Shown here: piece by piece, positions 18,289 to 28,000 of the stretch | Numbering within the stretch: position 1 is the first letter of the stretch | Layout: each line of letters starts with the position of its first letter | Source: Desulfovibrio legallii | Lineage (GTDB): Bacteria; Desulfobacterota; Desulfovibrionia; Desulfovibrionales; Desulfovibrionaceae | Direction of reading: 5' to 3' | Assembly (NCBI RefSeq): GCF_900102485.1 | Contig: NZ_FNBX01000015.1 | Coordinates: forward strand, 6,711 to 70,710 | Length of the DNA: 64,000 nucleotides | The notes under the pieces: model-generated | Databases searched by the model: none | The model's input: only the letters and a program-made list of their open reading frames with translations | Told to the model about the DNA's origin: nothing | Made by a program: the position numbers and the translations under genes

Positions 18289-20774
18289 GCGTCTCCTCCC
18301 AGCGTTTCCAGCGCTTCGCGCAGGGCGGCGGCCAGGGCGGCGCGGGCGGCGGGGGCGTCCTCCGCACGGGCCTGCTCCAGGGCGGCGGCGGCCCGGCGCA
18401 GGGGCCCCAGGCACAGGCTGCCCGCCGTGTTCTTGCAGGCGTGGGCCAGACGGCGCAGCTCCGGAAGCGCCGTCGGCTTCGGCGGCAGGGCCGCCAGGGC
18501 GTCGGCCCGCGCCCGCAGGTCCTGCGCGGCCACGGCGGCCAGACGGGACAGCAGCGCGGGGTCGTTGTCCACGGCTTCCAGGGCGGCTTTGCGGTCCCAG
18601 ACGGGGGGCGCGGCGTCCGGAAGGAGCGCGCAGGGGGCCTTTGTGCCGGGCGCGTCCGCTTCGGAGCGTGCGGCGGCAGCGGATAGCGGGGCGGCGGGGC
18701 TGCGCAGCGCGGCAAGCGCGCGGTGCAGGGCGGCAAAGCTGCAGGGTTTGCGCAGCAGGCCGTCGGCCAGGGCGGCGCGGCGGCGCGCCTCTGGCGCTTC
18801 GGTCATGGCCGGGGAGGCGGTGCAGAGCAGGATTTTCTGGTCCTGGGGGGCGGCGGTCTGCCCCGCGCGCACGGCTTCCAGCACTTCCAGGCCGCTGCGG
18901 CCGGGCAGGCAGGCGTCCAGCAGCAGGATGTCCCAGGGGCCCTGGGCGGCGTCCCGCAACAGGGCAAGGGCGGCCTCGCCGTCCGCAAGGAGGCGCGTCG
19001 CGGCTCCGGCGCGGGTCAGCATGTGCTGCAGATAATAGGCCGTGGCCGGATTGTCCTCCGCCAGCAGCACGCGCAAGCCGTTCAGGGCGGCTGTGGCCGC
19101 CGGGGGCGCGTCTGCGGGACTGTCTGGGGCGTTGGCCGCCGGGGCTGCGGCGTCGGCGCAGTGCGCCGCGACGGGAGCGGAAGGCGCGGCGCCTGGGGGC
19201 CGGGGCGAAGCCAGGTCCGCCTCGGCCGCCATGGGCGGCCTGGGGGCCGGATCCGTAAGCGTCTGCGGCACGGGGGGCGCAGAGGGCCGCCCGCCCGCGT
19301 CCTGTTCTTCCGCCGTCCGAAGGTGGATTTCCAGCGTAAAGCAGGCCCCTTCGCCGGGGCGGGAGCGCAGGGAGACGTCGCCGCCCATGCGCCGGGCCAG
19401 CCGCCGGGCCATGCCCAGGCCCAGGCCCGTGCCGGGGCAGCTGGCCGCCGCCTCCCCGCGTTGAAAACTGGCAAAGACGCGCTCCTGCTCCTCGGGCCGC
19501 AGGCCGGGGCCCGTGTCCGTCACGGCCAGGGAGCAGCGCAGGTCGCGGTCCTTCCGGCCACCGGGGCGGGCGCGCACGTCTACCCGCACGCCGCCCTGCT
19601 CCGTGAATTTGACCGCATTGCTCACCAGATTGCCCAGGGCCTGACGCAGGCGGAAGCCGTCGCCCGTCACGGCGTCGGGCACATCGTCGGGCACGTTCAG
19701 GCGCAGGAAAAGGCCCTTGGCTTCGGCCACGGGGCGGTAGAGGGCCAGGCATTCGCCAAGGCAGGCCCGCAGGCCGAAGGGCGCGACGCGCAGGGCGGGG
19801 GCGGCCCGTTCCAGAGCGGCGTGGTCCGTGATATCGCCCACCATCTCCAGAAGCGCGCCGCCCGCCTGGGCCAGGTAGTTCAGGGCGCGGGCCTTTTCCG
19901 GCGGGCGCAGCTCCGGGCGGCGCAAAAGCTCCGTCATGCCCAGCATGGCCGTGAGGGGGGTGCGCATATCGTGCCCCAGGCGGGCCAGCAGGTCGCCTTT
20001 GAGGCGGCTGGTTTCCTCCGCCAGCCAGCGCCTTCGGGTCAGGTAGAGGGTTGCGCCGCCAATGCCCAGCATGCCCGTCAGGCCCAGCAGCCCGTAGAGC
20101 AGCCGCATGTGGCGCGTTTGGGCGCGCAGGCCGCTCAGGTAGGCCGCGGCGTCCTGGCTGACGCTGATGCCGCCGAGGATTTCGCCCTCCTTGCTGCCCT
20201 GGTGGCAGCGCAGGCAGTCCGGCCGGGCCGTGAGCACGCTGAGCAGACGCAAACGGCCCTGCGCGTCGGCCTGCGGGGGGGTGAAGATTTCGCGCGGGCC
20301 TTCCGCGCACTGGAGAAGCGCGCCGTTTTCCCAGGCATCGGCCAGATTTTCGGGCCGCAGGGGCCGGGGGCTGACAATGCTGATGCTGAGGCCCGGTTCG
20401 GCCGTGCGTTCGGCCAGCTGACGGCTCATGTAGGCGGGATTCATGAGCACCAGGGTGCGGCCGTCGGCGGTGGCAAGGGTGCGTTCCCCTTCCGGCAGCC
20501 AGGGGTTGGGCGGGCCGTAGGGGCTCTGGCGCACATAAACGCCGCCGTGGGCCGCGTTCCAGTTGCGCACATCCAGCAGCTGCCGGGCCACGGTGGCAAG
20601 ACGGATGCGCTCCAGCTCCAGGCGGTGGGTTGTTTCCGCGTGCAGGGCCTGGCGGTAAAGCCCGGCGGTGAGGAACAGCCAGAGGGCGCAGGCGGCCACG
20701 GGCAGCCAGAGCAGGCGGCCGGGGGTGCGGCAGAGGGGGCGGGCGTGGGTCATAAGCGACGGCCTGATTGTCAT
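18273..20774 (-). CDS. Hybrid sensor histidine kinase with DUF3365-type CXXCH sensor, REC and Hpt domains
   Basis: A membrane kinase of about 833 aa. Transmembrane helix 1 (LLWLPVAACALWLFLTAGLY) is followed by a periplasmic region (about 45-210) ending in CLRCHQG, the CXXCH of Tll0287/DUF3365 sensors, which would bind haem c. Helix 2 comes next (about 220-245), then HisKA with H-box RLGHDMRTPLTAML, HATPase (DTGPGL, GTGLGLGMARRL), a receiver (LLLDACLPGRSG) and a C-terminal Hpt (RLAHACKNTAGS). Nitrite, NO or redox sensing is likely given the nrfHA neighbour and the haem motif, but is inferred. The start is uncertain: ATG 20774, ATG 20753 and TTG 20813 are all in frame and none has a strong Shine-Dalgarno sequence. 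Confidence 0.88.
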   Translation of the reverse strand: MTIRPSLMTHARPLCRTPGRLLWLPVAACALWLFLTAGLYRQALHAETTHRLELERIRLATVARQLLDVRNWNAAHGGVYVRQSPYGPPNPWLPEGERTLATADGRTLVLMNPAYMSRQLAERTAEPGLSISIVSPRPLRPENLADAWENGALLQCAEGPREIFTPPQADAQGRLRLLSVLTARPDCLRCHQGSKEGEILGGISVSQDAAAYLSGLRAQTRHMRLLYGLLGLTGMLGIGGATLYLTRRRWLAEETSRLKGDLLARLGHDMRTPLTAMLGMTELLRRPELRPPEKARALNYLAQAGGALLEMVGDITDHAALERAAPALRVAPFGLRACLGECLALYRPVAEAKGLFLRLNVPDDVPDAVTGDGFRLRQALGNLVSNAVKFTEQGGVRVDVRARPGGRKDRDLRCSLAVTDTGPGLRPEEQERVFASFQRGEAAASCPGTGLGLGMARRLARRMGGDVSLRSRPGEGACFTLEIHLRTAEEQDAGGRPSAPPVPQTLTDPAPRPPMAAEADLASPRPPGAAPSAPVAAHCADAAAPAANAPDSPADAPPAATAALNGLRVLLAEDNPATAYYLQHMLTRAGAATRLLADGEAALALLRDAAQGPWDILLLDACLPGRSGLEVLEAVRAGQTAAPQDQKILLCTASPAMTEAPEARRRAALADGLLRKPCSFAALHRALAALRSPAAPLSAAAARSEADAPGTKAPCALLPDAAPPVWDRKAALEAVDNDPALLSRLAAVAAQDLRARADALAALPPKPTALPELRRLAHACKNTAGSLCLGPLRRAAAALEQARAEDAPAARAALAAALREALETLGGDAWPAS

Positions 20775-20898
20775 ATTTTTATGAATACTGTCTTTTTTTT
20801 CTGAAAAAGACAATTGGGTCCGGGGGCTGCGCCTTTGGCCTGGGTGGATAATCTCTCGGAAACATATGTGAATTTTTTTACAGATGTATGCCGGAATT

Positions 20899-20913
20899 TG
20901 GTATGCATTTTGA
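20899..20913 (+). promoter_or_regulatory. Sigma-54-like promoter candidate for nrfHA
   Basis: TGGTATG-CATT-TTGA resembles TGGCACG-N4-TTGC with correct spacing, 58 bp before the nrfH start and beside a gene for a sigma-54 activator. The normally invariant C of the -12 GC is A here, so support is weak. Confidence 0.3.
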
Positions 20914-20970
20914 TAAGCGCCCTCCAGCCGGGGTCATGGGGACCGCGGACAATGCATCCAAGGAGGCTTT

Positions 20971-21438
20971 ATGGGAATACCCCGCCATGGACCTTGGCTC
21001 AAGTGGCTGGCGGGCGGCGTTGTGGCGGGCATGGCGCTCCTGGGCGTACTGGCCTACGCCATGACGACCACGGACAGCCGGCCCTTCTGCTCCACCTGTC
21101 ACATCATGGAGGAGGCCGCCGTTACCCAGAAGATGGGCACGCACGCGCGGCTGGCCTGCAACGAGTGCCACGCGCCGCACAATCTGCTGGTCAAGTTGCC
21201 GTTCAAAGCTCAGGAAGGCCTGCGCGACTTCTGGGGCAACATCACCGGCAAGGACGTGCCGCACCCCGTCAGTCTGCACACCCGCGACGTGGTCAACGCC
21301 AACTGCAAGGCCTGCCACGCTCAGACCAACGTCAACGTGGCCAGTATGGACGCCAAGCCCTACTGCGTGGATTGCCACCGCAACGTGGCCCACATGCGCA
21401 TGCGGCCCATCAGCACAAGGACGGTAGCCTATGAATAA
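20971..21438 (+). CDS. nrfH: Cytochrome c nitrite reductase, membrane tetrahaem subunit
   Basis: NrfH takes electrons from menaquinol and passes them to NrfA on the outer face of the cytoplasmic membrane. The 155-aa protein has one N-terminal anchor (LKWLAGGVVAGMALLGVLAYAM) and four c-haem motifs, CSTCH, CNECH, CKACH and CVDCH, the count and length typical of the family. Its stop lies 5 nt inside nrfA (8-nt overlap), giving a coupled pair. Mature cytochrome assembly needs a Ccm/Ccs system outside this window. Confidence 0.96.
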   Translation: MGIPRHGPWLKWLAGGVVAGMALLGVLAYAMTTTDSRPFCSTCHIMEEAAVTQKMGTHARLACNECHAPHNLLVKLPFKAQEGLRDFWGNITGKDVPHPVSLHTRDVVNANCKACHAQTNVNVASMDAKPYCVDCHRNVAHMRMRPISTRTVAYE

Positions 21439-23011
21439 GACCGTAGTTTCTCCTCTTTTTGCCGGGGCCGCGCTGCTGGCCGTGCTGGCGCTCGGCGGCT
21501 GTGAAGACGTTTCCACCGAGCTTAAGGCCCCCACCTACAAAACGGGCATCGCCCAGACGGAAACCCGCATTTCCGCCTTCAAGGCGGCCTTCCCGCAGCA
21601 GCACGCCTCGTACATGAAGAACGACGAGGATAAAGTGATGACGGAGTACAAAGGCTCCGTGCCCTACCACAAGAACGACGACGTCAATCCCCTGCCCAAG
21701 GGCTTCAAGCACGCCCAGCCCTACCTCAAAAATCTCTGGCTGGGCTATCCTTTTATGTACGAATACAATGAAACCCGCGGCCACACCCACGCGGTGGAGG
21801 ACTTTGTCAATATCGACCGCCTCAACCGCTTCGGCGCGGACGGCAAGGGGAAGATGCCCGCCACCTGCTGGAACTGCAAAACGCCCAAGATGATGACCTG
21901 GGTGGCCCAGTACGGCGATGCTTTCTGGTCCAAGGACGTCAACGAGTTCCGCGGCAAGGAATCCATCGACGCCAGGGACGAGACCATCGGCTGCGCCAAC
22001 TGCCACGACCCGGCCACCATGGAGCTGCGCCTCTATTCCGAACCGCTCAAAGACTGGCTCAAGCGCAGCGGGCAGGACTGGAACAAGCTCAGCCGCAACG
22101 AAAAGCGCACCCTGGTCTGCGCCCAGTGCCATGTGGAATACTACTTTACCCACCAGGACAACGGCCCCAAGCTGCGCCCGGTCTTCCCCTGGGATAACGG
22201 CAAAAACCCTGAGGATATCTACCAGTACTACAAGGGCCACGGCGCCAAGGGCCCCGACGGCAAGCCCGGCCCCTTTGTGGATTGGGTGCACGCCGCCTCC
22301 AAGGTGGGCATGATCAAGATGCAGCATCCGGATTATGAAACCTTCCAGGATGGCCCCCACGGCGCAGCGGGCGTCTCCTGCGCCGATTGTCACATGCAGT
22401 ATGTGCGCGAGGACGGCAAAAAGATCTCCAGCCACTGGATGACCTCGCCCATGAAGGATCCGGAAATGCGCGCCTGCCGCCAGTGCCACGCGGACAAGAC
22501 TGCGGAATACCTGCGCAGCCGCGTGCTCTATACCCAGGAAAAAGCCTACAAGCAGCTCATCAAAGCCGAGGAGCTTTCGGTCAAGGCTCACGAGGCCGTG
22601 CGCTTGGCCAACGCCTATGACGGCCCCCGGCCCGAGAACTACGAGGCCCTCATGACCGAGGCCCGGGAGATGGTCCGCAAGGGGCAGCTCTTCTGGGATT
22701 ATGTCTCGGCCGAAAACAGCATGGGCTTCCACAATCCGGTCAAAACCATGAACACCCTGGCCGTCTCGCTGGAATGCAGCAACCGCGCCGTGGCCCTGGC
22801 CACCGAGGCCACGCAGTTCACCATTGCGCCGGTTATGGCCAAGGACATCAAGGAAGTGGTGCCGCCCATTCTGGAAATGAGCCGCAAGCTCCAGCAGGAC
22901 GCGGACTTCCTGCAGAAGAACCCCTGGACGAAGATTCTGCCCGTCCTGCCCAAGGCCGATCAGGTCTGGGACGGCCAGAACAGGCTGAAGTCCGACGCCG
23001 CGCGTCCGTAA
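21431..23011 (+). CDS. nrfA: Cytochrome c nitrite reductase catalytic subunit
   Basis: This periplasmic pentahaem enzyme reduces nitrite to ammonium with six electrons (it can also act on NO, hydroxylamine and sulfite). The 526-aa chain has a lipoprotein-type signal (LAVLALGGCEDV), so it may be lipid-anchored. The first haem motif is CWNCK, the Lys-ligated active-site haem that defines NrfA. Four CXXCH sites follow: CANCH, CAQCH, CADCH and CRQCH. Length and motif order match Desulfovibrio NrfA. A terminator follows at 23035. Confidence 0.97.
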   Translation: MNKTVVSPLFAGAALLAVLALGGCEDVSTELKAPTYKTGIAQTETRISAFKAAFPQQHASYMKNDEDKVMTEYKGSVPYHKNDDVNPLPKGFKHAQPYLKNLWLGYPFMYEYNETRGHTHAVEDFVNIDRLNRFGADGKGKMPATCWNCKTPKMMTWVAQYGDAFWSKDVNEFRGKESIDARDETIGCANCHDPATMELRLYSEPLKDWLKRSGQDWNKLSRNEKRTLVCAQCHVEYYFTHQDNGPKLRPVFPWDNGKNPEDIYQYYKGHGAKGPDGKPGPFVDWVHAASKVGMIKMQHPDYETFQDGPHGAAGVSCADCHMQYVREDGKKISSHWMTSPMKDPEMRACRQCHADKTAEYLRSRVLYTQEKAYKQLIKAEELSVKAHEAVRLANAYDGPRPENYEALMTEAREMVRKGQLFWDYVSAENSMGFHNPVKTMNTLAVSLECSNRAVALATEATQFTIAPVMAKDIKEVVPPILEMSRKLQQDADFLQKNPWTKILPVLPKADQVWDGQNRLKSDAARP

Positions 23012-23034
23012 GCGCGCAAAGCCCGACTGCAGCG

Positions 23035-23078
23035 GCGGGGGCGGCCTTGGCGGGCCGCCCCCGCCTTTGCTTTTTTTG
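23035..23078 (+). terminator. Rho-independent terminator after nrfA
   Basis: The perfect 12-bp stem GCGGGGGCGGCC/GGCCGCCCCCGC is followed by CTTTGCTTTTTTT, 24 bp past the nrfA stop. Confidence 0.9.
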
Positions 23079-23188
23079 TCGCCGCCCTGGTCGCGGAGCG
23101 CCTGCCGCGGGCGGGCGCGTTTTCTTCCGCCCTTGTCTTCCCTCTGCCGCGCCTGCCCGCGCAGACATTTGTGCCAAAAGGGCCAATA

Positions 23189-23217
23189 TTGACAGCAGGG
23201 CGCTCAAAGCCTACAGA
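23189..23217 (+). promoter_or_regulatory. Putative promoter for ttrBCA
   Basis: TTGACA (23189-23194), a 17-nt spacer and TACAGA, about 95 bp before ttrB and after the nrfA terminator. The -35 is perfect and the -10 weak, as at promoters that need an activator. Confidence 0.45.
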
Positions 23218-23311
23218 ATGAGTCCAATTACGGTCAGCCCGCAGTGGAGGAGGTTTCCGCTTGCGGGAAGCGAAACCGCGGGGGCCGCCCGGCCCCGGAT
23301 GGGAGGCTTTG

Positions 23312-24031
23312 ATGCGCCGAAGAACATTCCTTTCCCTCTGTTGCGTGAGCGCGGCCGGCCTGCTGCCCGGCCCCGCCAGGGCGGCGGAAGCCCAGAGGCC
23401 GCGCTACGCCATGGTGGTGGATCTGCGCCGCTGTGTGGGCTGTCAGTCCTGTACCGTCTCCTGCGGGGCGGAAAACGCCGTGCCCTTGCACGAGTTCCGC
23501 ACCACGGTCAATGAATACGCCCTGGGCGCTCAGGACGCCCAAGGGCGCGCCCCGGCCCTGGCCGTGCTGCCGCGCCTCTGCAATCATTGTGAAAATCCCC
23601 CCTGCGTGCCCGTCTGCCCGGTGGGGGCCACCTATAAGCGGGAGGACGGCCTGGTGCTCATCAACGCCGCCACCTGCATCGGCTGCGGCTTCTGCGTGCA
23701 GGCCTGCCCCTACGACGCCCGCTTCCTGAACCGCGAAACCCATACGGCGGACAAATGCACCTTCTGCGCCCACCGCATGGCCGCCGGGCTGCTGCCCGCC
23801 TGTGTGGAAAACTGCGTGGGCGGCGCGCGCGTCTTTGGCGATCTGCACGATCCTCAGAGCCCGGTCAGCCGCCTGCTGTCCGCCTATGCGGGCAGGGTGG
23901 CCGTGCTCTATCCGGAAAGGGACACCAAACCGCACGTCTTCTACCTCGGCCTGGACGAGCGCTTCGCCCATGTGGACGCCGTGCCGGAGCCGCTGCCCCT
24001 GTACCCGGCGGGGAGGGCCAGCCATGACTGA
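23312..24031 (+). CDS. ttrB: Tetrathionate reductase-like iron-sulfur subunit
   Basis: This electron-transfer subunit (239 aa) sits between the membrane quinol oxidase and the molybdenum subunit. It starts MRRRTFLSLCC, a Tat-type signal (RRRTFL) that implies export of the folded protein. Four ferredoxin-like clusters are visible: CVGCQSCTVSC, CNHCENPPCVPVC, CIGCGFCVQACP and CTFC...CVENC. The frame runs further upstream, but GGGAGG 5 nt before ATG 23312 and the Tat motif fix the start. The gene order B-C-A equals the Salmonella ttr operon. Related DMSO-reductase family Fe-S subunits cannot be told apart on this subunit alone. Confidence 0.88.
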   Translation: MRRRTFLSLCCVSAAGLLPGPARAAEAQRPRYAMVVDLRRCVGCQSCTVSCGAENAVPLHEFRTTVNEYALGAQDAQGRAPALAVLPRLCNHCENPPCVPVCPVGATYKREDGLVLINAATCIGCGFCVQACPYDARFLNRETHTADKCTFCAHRMAAGLLPACVENCVGGARVFGDLHDPQSPVSRLLSAYAGRVAVLYPERDTKPHVFYLGLDERFAHVDAVPEPLPLYPAGRASHD

Positions 24032-25088
24032 ATTTCTTGACCTCGTGCCTTTTGCCCGGCCGCCGCAGTGGGGGGCCTGGGAGCCCCTGGCCCTGACCAT
24101 GATCCTGGCGGGCGGCGCGGCCCTTATGGCCGCCGGTCTGGCCGTCTGGCGGGCCGCCTCCTGGACGTACCTTTTTGCCCTCACCGCCTGCTGCGCCCTG
24201 GCCTGCGGCCTTCTGGGCGTGTTTGTGCCGCTGGAGCAGCCCCTGCGCGTCTGGGAGTTTGCGGTGCACCCGGCCTTCACTTCCTGGACGGCCTGGGGGG
24301 CCTGTATCCTGCCCCTGGCCGTCTGCTGCGCCCTGGCCCTGCTTTGGCTGCACCGCGGGCGGGGCGTTGCGCCCCGCCTCTGCGGCTTGGCCGGGCTTGT
24401 TCTGGGGGCGCTGGTGCTGGCCTACGCCACGGGCGAGCTGCGCGCCTGCGTGGGGCGTCCGCTCTGGTCCGCCCTCTGGGCCACACCCGTGCTGCTGGCG
24501 GGCGGGGCCGCGGCGGCCGCAGGCCTGGCCCTGCTGCTGGCGCTGCGCCTCTGGCCCCTGCTGGGGCGCTGGTCCGCCGTGCCGGAAGGGCTGCACCGCG
24601 CGGGCCTTCTGTTGCTGCCGCTCTGCGCCTTGCTGGCCCTGCTGCTGCGCGCTCCCCAGGGCTTTGCCCCCTTTGCGGGGCCGTGGTGGCACGGGCCGGA
24701 AATCCTCATAGTTCTGTTGGGGCTTGCGGGCCTGTTGCTGCACAGTGCGGGCCGCGGCGGCGCGGCGGCCTGGGGGCTTGCGGTCTGGCTCTCCGGCGTG
24801 TTGCTGCTGTGGAAGGTTGTGCACCTGGGCGAAATTTTCGGGCGCAACGCCGCGCTCTATCCGGCCAGGGCCGCCGTTCTGGATCTGCTGGGCCTGGACG
24901 CCTTGCTCGCCTTTGCCGGTACGGCGGGCCTGGCTGTGCTGCTGGCCGTGCTGCTCCGCGGCTCTTGCCGCCGGCCGCCACTTTGGAAGGATGAAAGCTA
25001 TGGATGCGAAAAAACGCCGATTCCTGGGCACGGGCGCGGCCCTGTTGGGCGCTGGCGCACTGGCCGCCGCCTCTGCCGGGGCGGGTAA
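24024..25088 (+). CDS. ttrC: Tetrathionate reductase-like membrane subunit (NrfD/PsrC family)
   Basis: The 354-aa polytopic membrane protein (eight or nine hydrophobic helices) would oxidise menaquinol and anchor TtrAB. It starts at ATG 24024, overlapping the ttrB stop by 8 nt. The helices fill about residues 18-320 and are very rich in Leu/Ala. The last ~30 residues (after SCRRPPLWKDES) are polar and encoded within the start of ttrA: the two frames overlap by 89 nt, far longer than normal coupling. The tail may be a frame extension past an ancestral stop. Confidence 0.85.
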   Translation: MTEFLDLVPFARPPQWGAWEPLALTMILAGGAALMAAGLAVWRAASWTYLFALTACCALACGLLGVFVPLEQPLRVWEFAVHPAFTSWTAWGACILPLAVCCALALLWLHRGRGVAPRLCGLAGLVLGALVLAYATGELRACVGRPLWSALWATPVLLAGGAAAAAGLALLLALRLWPLLGRWSAVPEGLHRAGLLLLPLCALLALLLRAPQGFAPFAGPWWHGPEILIVLLGLAGLLLHSAGRGGAAAWGLAVWLSGVLLLWKVVHLGEIFGRNAALYPARAAVLDLLGLDALLAFAGTAGLAVLLAVLLRGSCRRPPLWKDESYGCEKTPIPGHGRGPVGRWRTGRRLCRGG

Positions 25089-28000
25089 AAAGGTGCTGGA
25101 CGGTCTTCTGCGAGGCACGGCCGGGGAACCCGTGCGCGATCCCGTGAACAAAAATTCCCTTGAGCCGGAATACGCTGTGGACGCTCAGGGCCGCGTCAGC
25201 CCCGGCAAGGGCGCGCGCACGGCCTTTGACCTTTGCTGGGGCTGCACCACGCTCTGCGGCGTGCGCCTGCACATTGACGCAGCCACAGAGCAGGTGGCCC
25301 GTGTGGCGGGCAACCCCTACAATCCGCTTTCTTCTTCCCATGCCCTGCCCATGGAGGCCCCCGTAAGCGCGGCCCTGCGCTCCGTTTCCGCCAGGGCCGA
25401 CGCGCCGGAATCCCCCCTGGCCGGGCACAGCGGCCGGGCCACGGTCTGCGGGCGCGGCGCGGCCATGATCGACGCCCAGACGAGCCCCTTCCGCATCCTG
25501 CACTGTCTCAAACGGGCGGGCAAGCGCGGCGAGGGCCGTTGGAAGAGCATTTCTTTTGAGCAGCTGGTGGAAGAAGTGGTGGAAGGCGGGGATCTGTTCG
25601 GCGAGGGGCATGTGGACGGCCTGCGGGCCATCCGTGAAACCCCTGGCCCGGCCAATCCGGAGCATCCGGAATTTGGCCCCCACGCCAACCGCCTGCTCCT
25701 GACCTACGCCTTTGACGACGGGCGGGAGACTTTTTTCTTTCAGCGCTTCGGCATCCAGGCCTACGGCACGCGCAACTTCGGCAAGCACGGGGCCTACTGT
25801 GGGCTTTCCTTCCGCATGGGTTCGGGCATGGCCCTGAACAACCTGGCCACCAATACCCACGCCAAGCCGGATTTTGAAAACTGCGAGTTCGCCCTCTTCT
25901 GGGGCACGGCCCCAGCCCAGGCGGGCAATCCCTTCAACCGCTCGGCCCGTATGGTGGCCGAGGCCCGCACCCTGGGCAAGCTGCACTATGCGGTCATCGA
26001 CCCGGTGCTGCGCCTTTCCGTCACCGACGCCGTGCGCGACCGGGCCCGCTGGGTGCCCGTGCGCCCCGGCACGGACGCGGCCCTGGCCCTGGGCATGATC
26101 CGCTGGATGCTGGAAAACCAACGCTACGACGCGGCCTTCCTGAGCCACCCCACCCTGGAAGCGGCCACGGCGGCCGGGGAGGCGGCCTTTTCCAACGCCA
26201 CGCACCTGGTGGGCCTTTCCGGCCCGCAGCAGGGCAGGATTCTGCGTCTGCCGCCCACGGGGCAGAAGGGCCAGGACGGCAAACCTTTGCCCGGCGAACC
26301 GCTGGTCATAAGCCCGGAGGGTGCGCTACGCCCGGCGGGGCAGTGCCCCACGGCAGCGCTCTTTTTCCGCGGGGAGGTGACCCTGCCCGACGGCAGCGCT
26401 GTTACGGCGGCCACAGCCCTTCAGTTGCTCAAGGAGGAAGCCTGCGCCCACAGCCTGGAGGAATACGCCAGACTGTGCGGCGTGCCGCAGAAAGTTATGG
26501 AGGATCTGGCGCGGGAGTTCACCGCCCACGGCAAGCGGGCCGTGGTGGACGTGCACGGCGGCATGATGCAGCTTTCCGGCATGAACGCTACCTTTGCCGC
26601 CCTGACCCTCAACACGCTCATCGGCAACTGCAACGTCAAAGGCGGCCTGGCCGTGCCCCCGCCCAACTTCCACAAGGCCGCCTACGCCGGGCCGCACTAC
26701 GATCTGAACAACTTTCCCGGCAAAAAGGGGCCGCAGGGCTTCCCGGCCAACCGTTGCCGCGCGCCTTACGAGAAGTCCTCGGCCTTCCGGCGCAAAAAGG
26801 CGGCGGGCCTTAATCCGTACCCGGCGGACATGCCCTGGTTCCCGCTCACGCCCCCCAATATGCCGGGGGAGCATCTGCTGGGCCACGCCAACGGCTATCC
26901 CTTCACCTTCAAAGCCTGGCTCAACTGGACGGGCAACGTGCTCTACGGCCACGGCGGCCTGCACAAGGTTATGGATCCCCTGCTGCGCGATCCCAAGAAT
27001 CTGCCCCTTATTGTCGGCATCGACGCCTTCCACAACGAAACCAACGCCTATGCCGACTATCTGGTGCCGGATCCCTGCATGTACGAGGGCTGGGGCGGTT
27101 TTGCCGGGGCCTGGTGCGGCGTGCTCACCCGCATGTCCTCGGCCCGCTGGCCCGCCGTGGCCCCCAAGCAGCAGAAGACTGCCGCGGGCGAGCCCGTGTG
27201 CATGGAGCAGTTCCTCATCGCCGCAGCCAAACGCCTGGGCCTGCCCGGCTTTGGGGAGAAGGCCATTCCCGGCGCGGACGGAACCCTGCACCCCCTGAAC
27301 ACGCCGCAGGACTATTATCTGCGCCTGGCCGCCAACATGGCCTTCGGCAAGGGGCAGCAACCGGCCGCACCCAGCGCTGAAGACGTGCAGCTTTCGGGCA
27401 TCGGGCGCATTCTGCCGGATCTGGAAGCCGTGCTCGCGCCGGAAGAGCGCGGCCCCGTGGCCCGCATCTACAGCCGGGGCGGCCTGTTCGCGCCCTGTGC
27501 CGCCGCCTATGAGGGAGACAAGCTGCGGAGCCGCTGGACCCGCGCGCTGTGCGTGTACAACGAGGACGCCGCGGCCGCCGTGCATTGGCAGACGGGGCGG
27601 CGCTACAGCGGCATCCCCACCCTGCGGACCGGAGAGTTCTGCGACGGCGCGCCCCTGCGCCAGCGCTGGAGCGAACGGGACTATCCTTTGCTCATGATCT
27701 CCTTCAAATCCAACCTGATCAACTCCTACGCCATTGTCTCGCCGCGGCTGCGGGCCATCAAGCCCGTGAACATGGTCTTCCTGCACCCGCAGGACGCTCG
27801 CGCCCTGGGCGTGGGGCAGGGGGAACGCGTGCGCCTGGTGAGCCCCGGCGGCACGGCTGAAGCGCAGGTCACGCTGACGGAAACGGTCATGCCCGGCGTG
27901 GTGGCCGTGGAACACGGCTTCGGCCACAAGGCCTTGGGCGCGGCGGACGTCTGGGTGGACGGACGTCGCATCCCGGCCGCGCCCGGCTGCGGCGCTGGTC

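Noticed and set aside
16732..20310. One 1192-residue fusion on the minus strand
   Set aside because: The upstream ~674 codons are an out-of-frame reading of the histidine-kinase gene; the real response regulator starts at 18288 (MARILIVDDEA).
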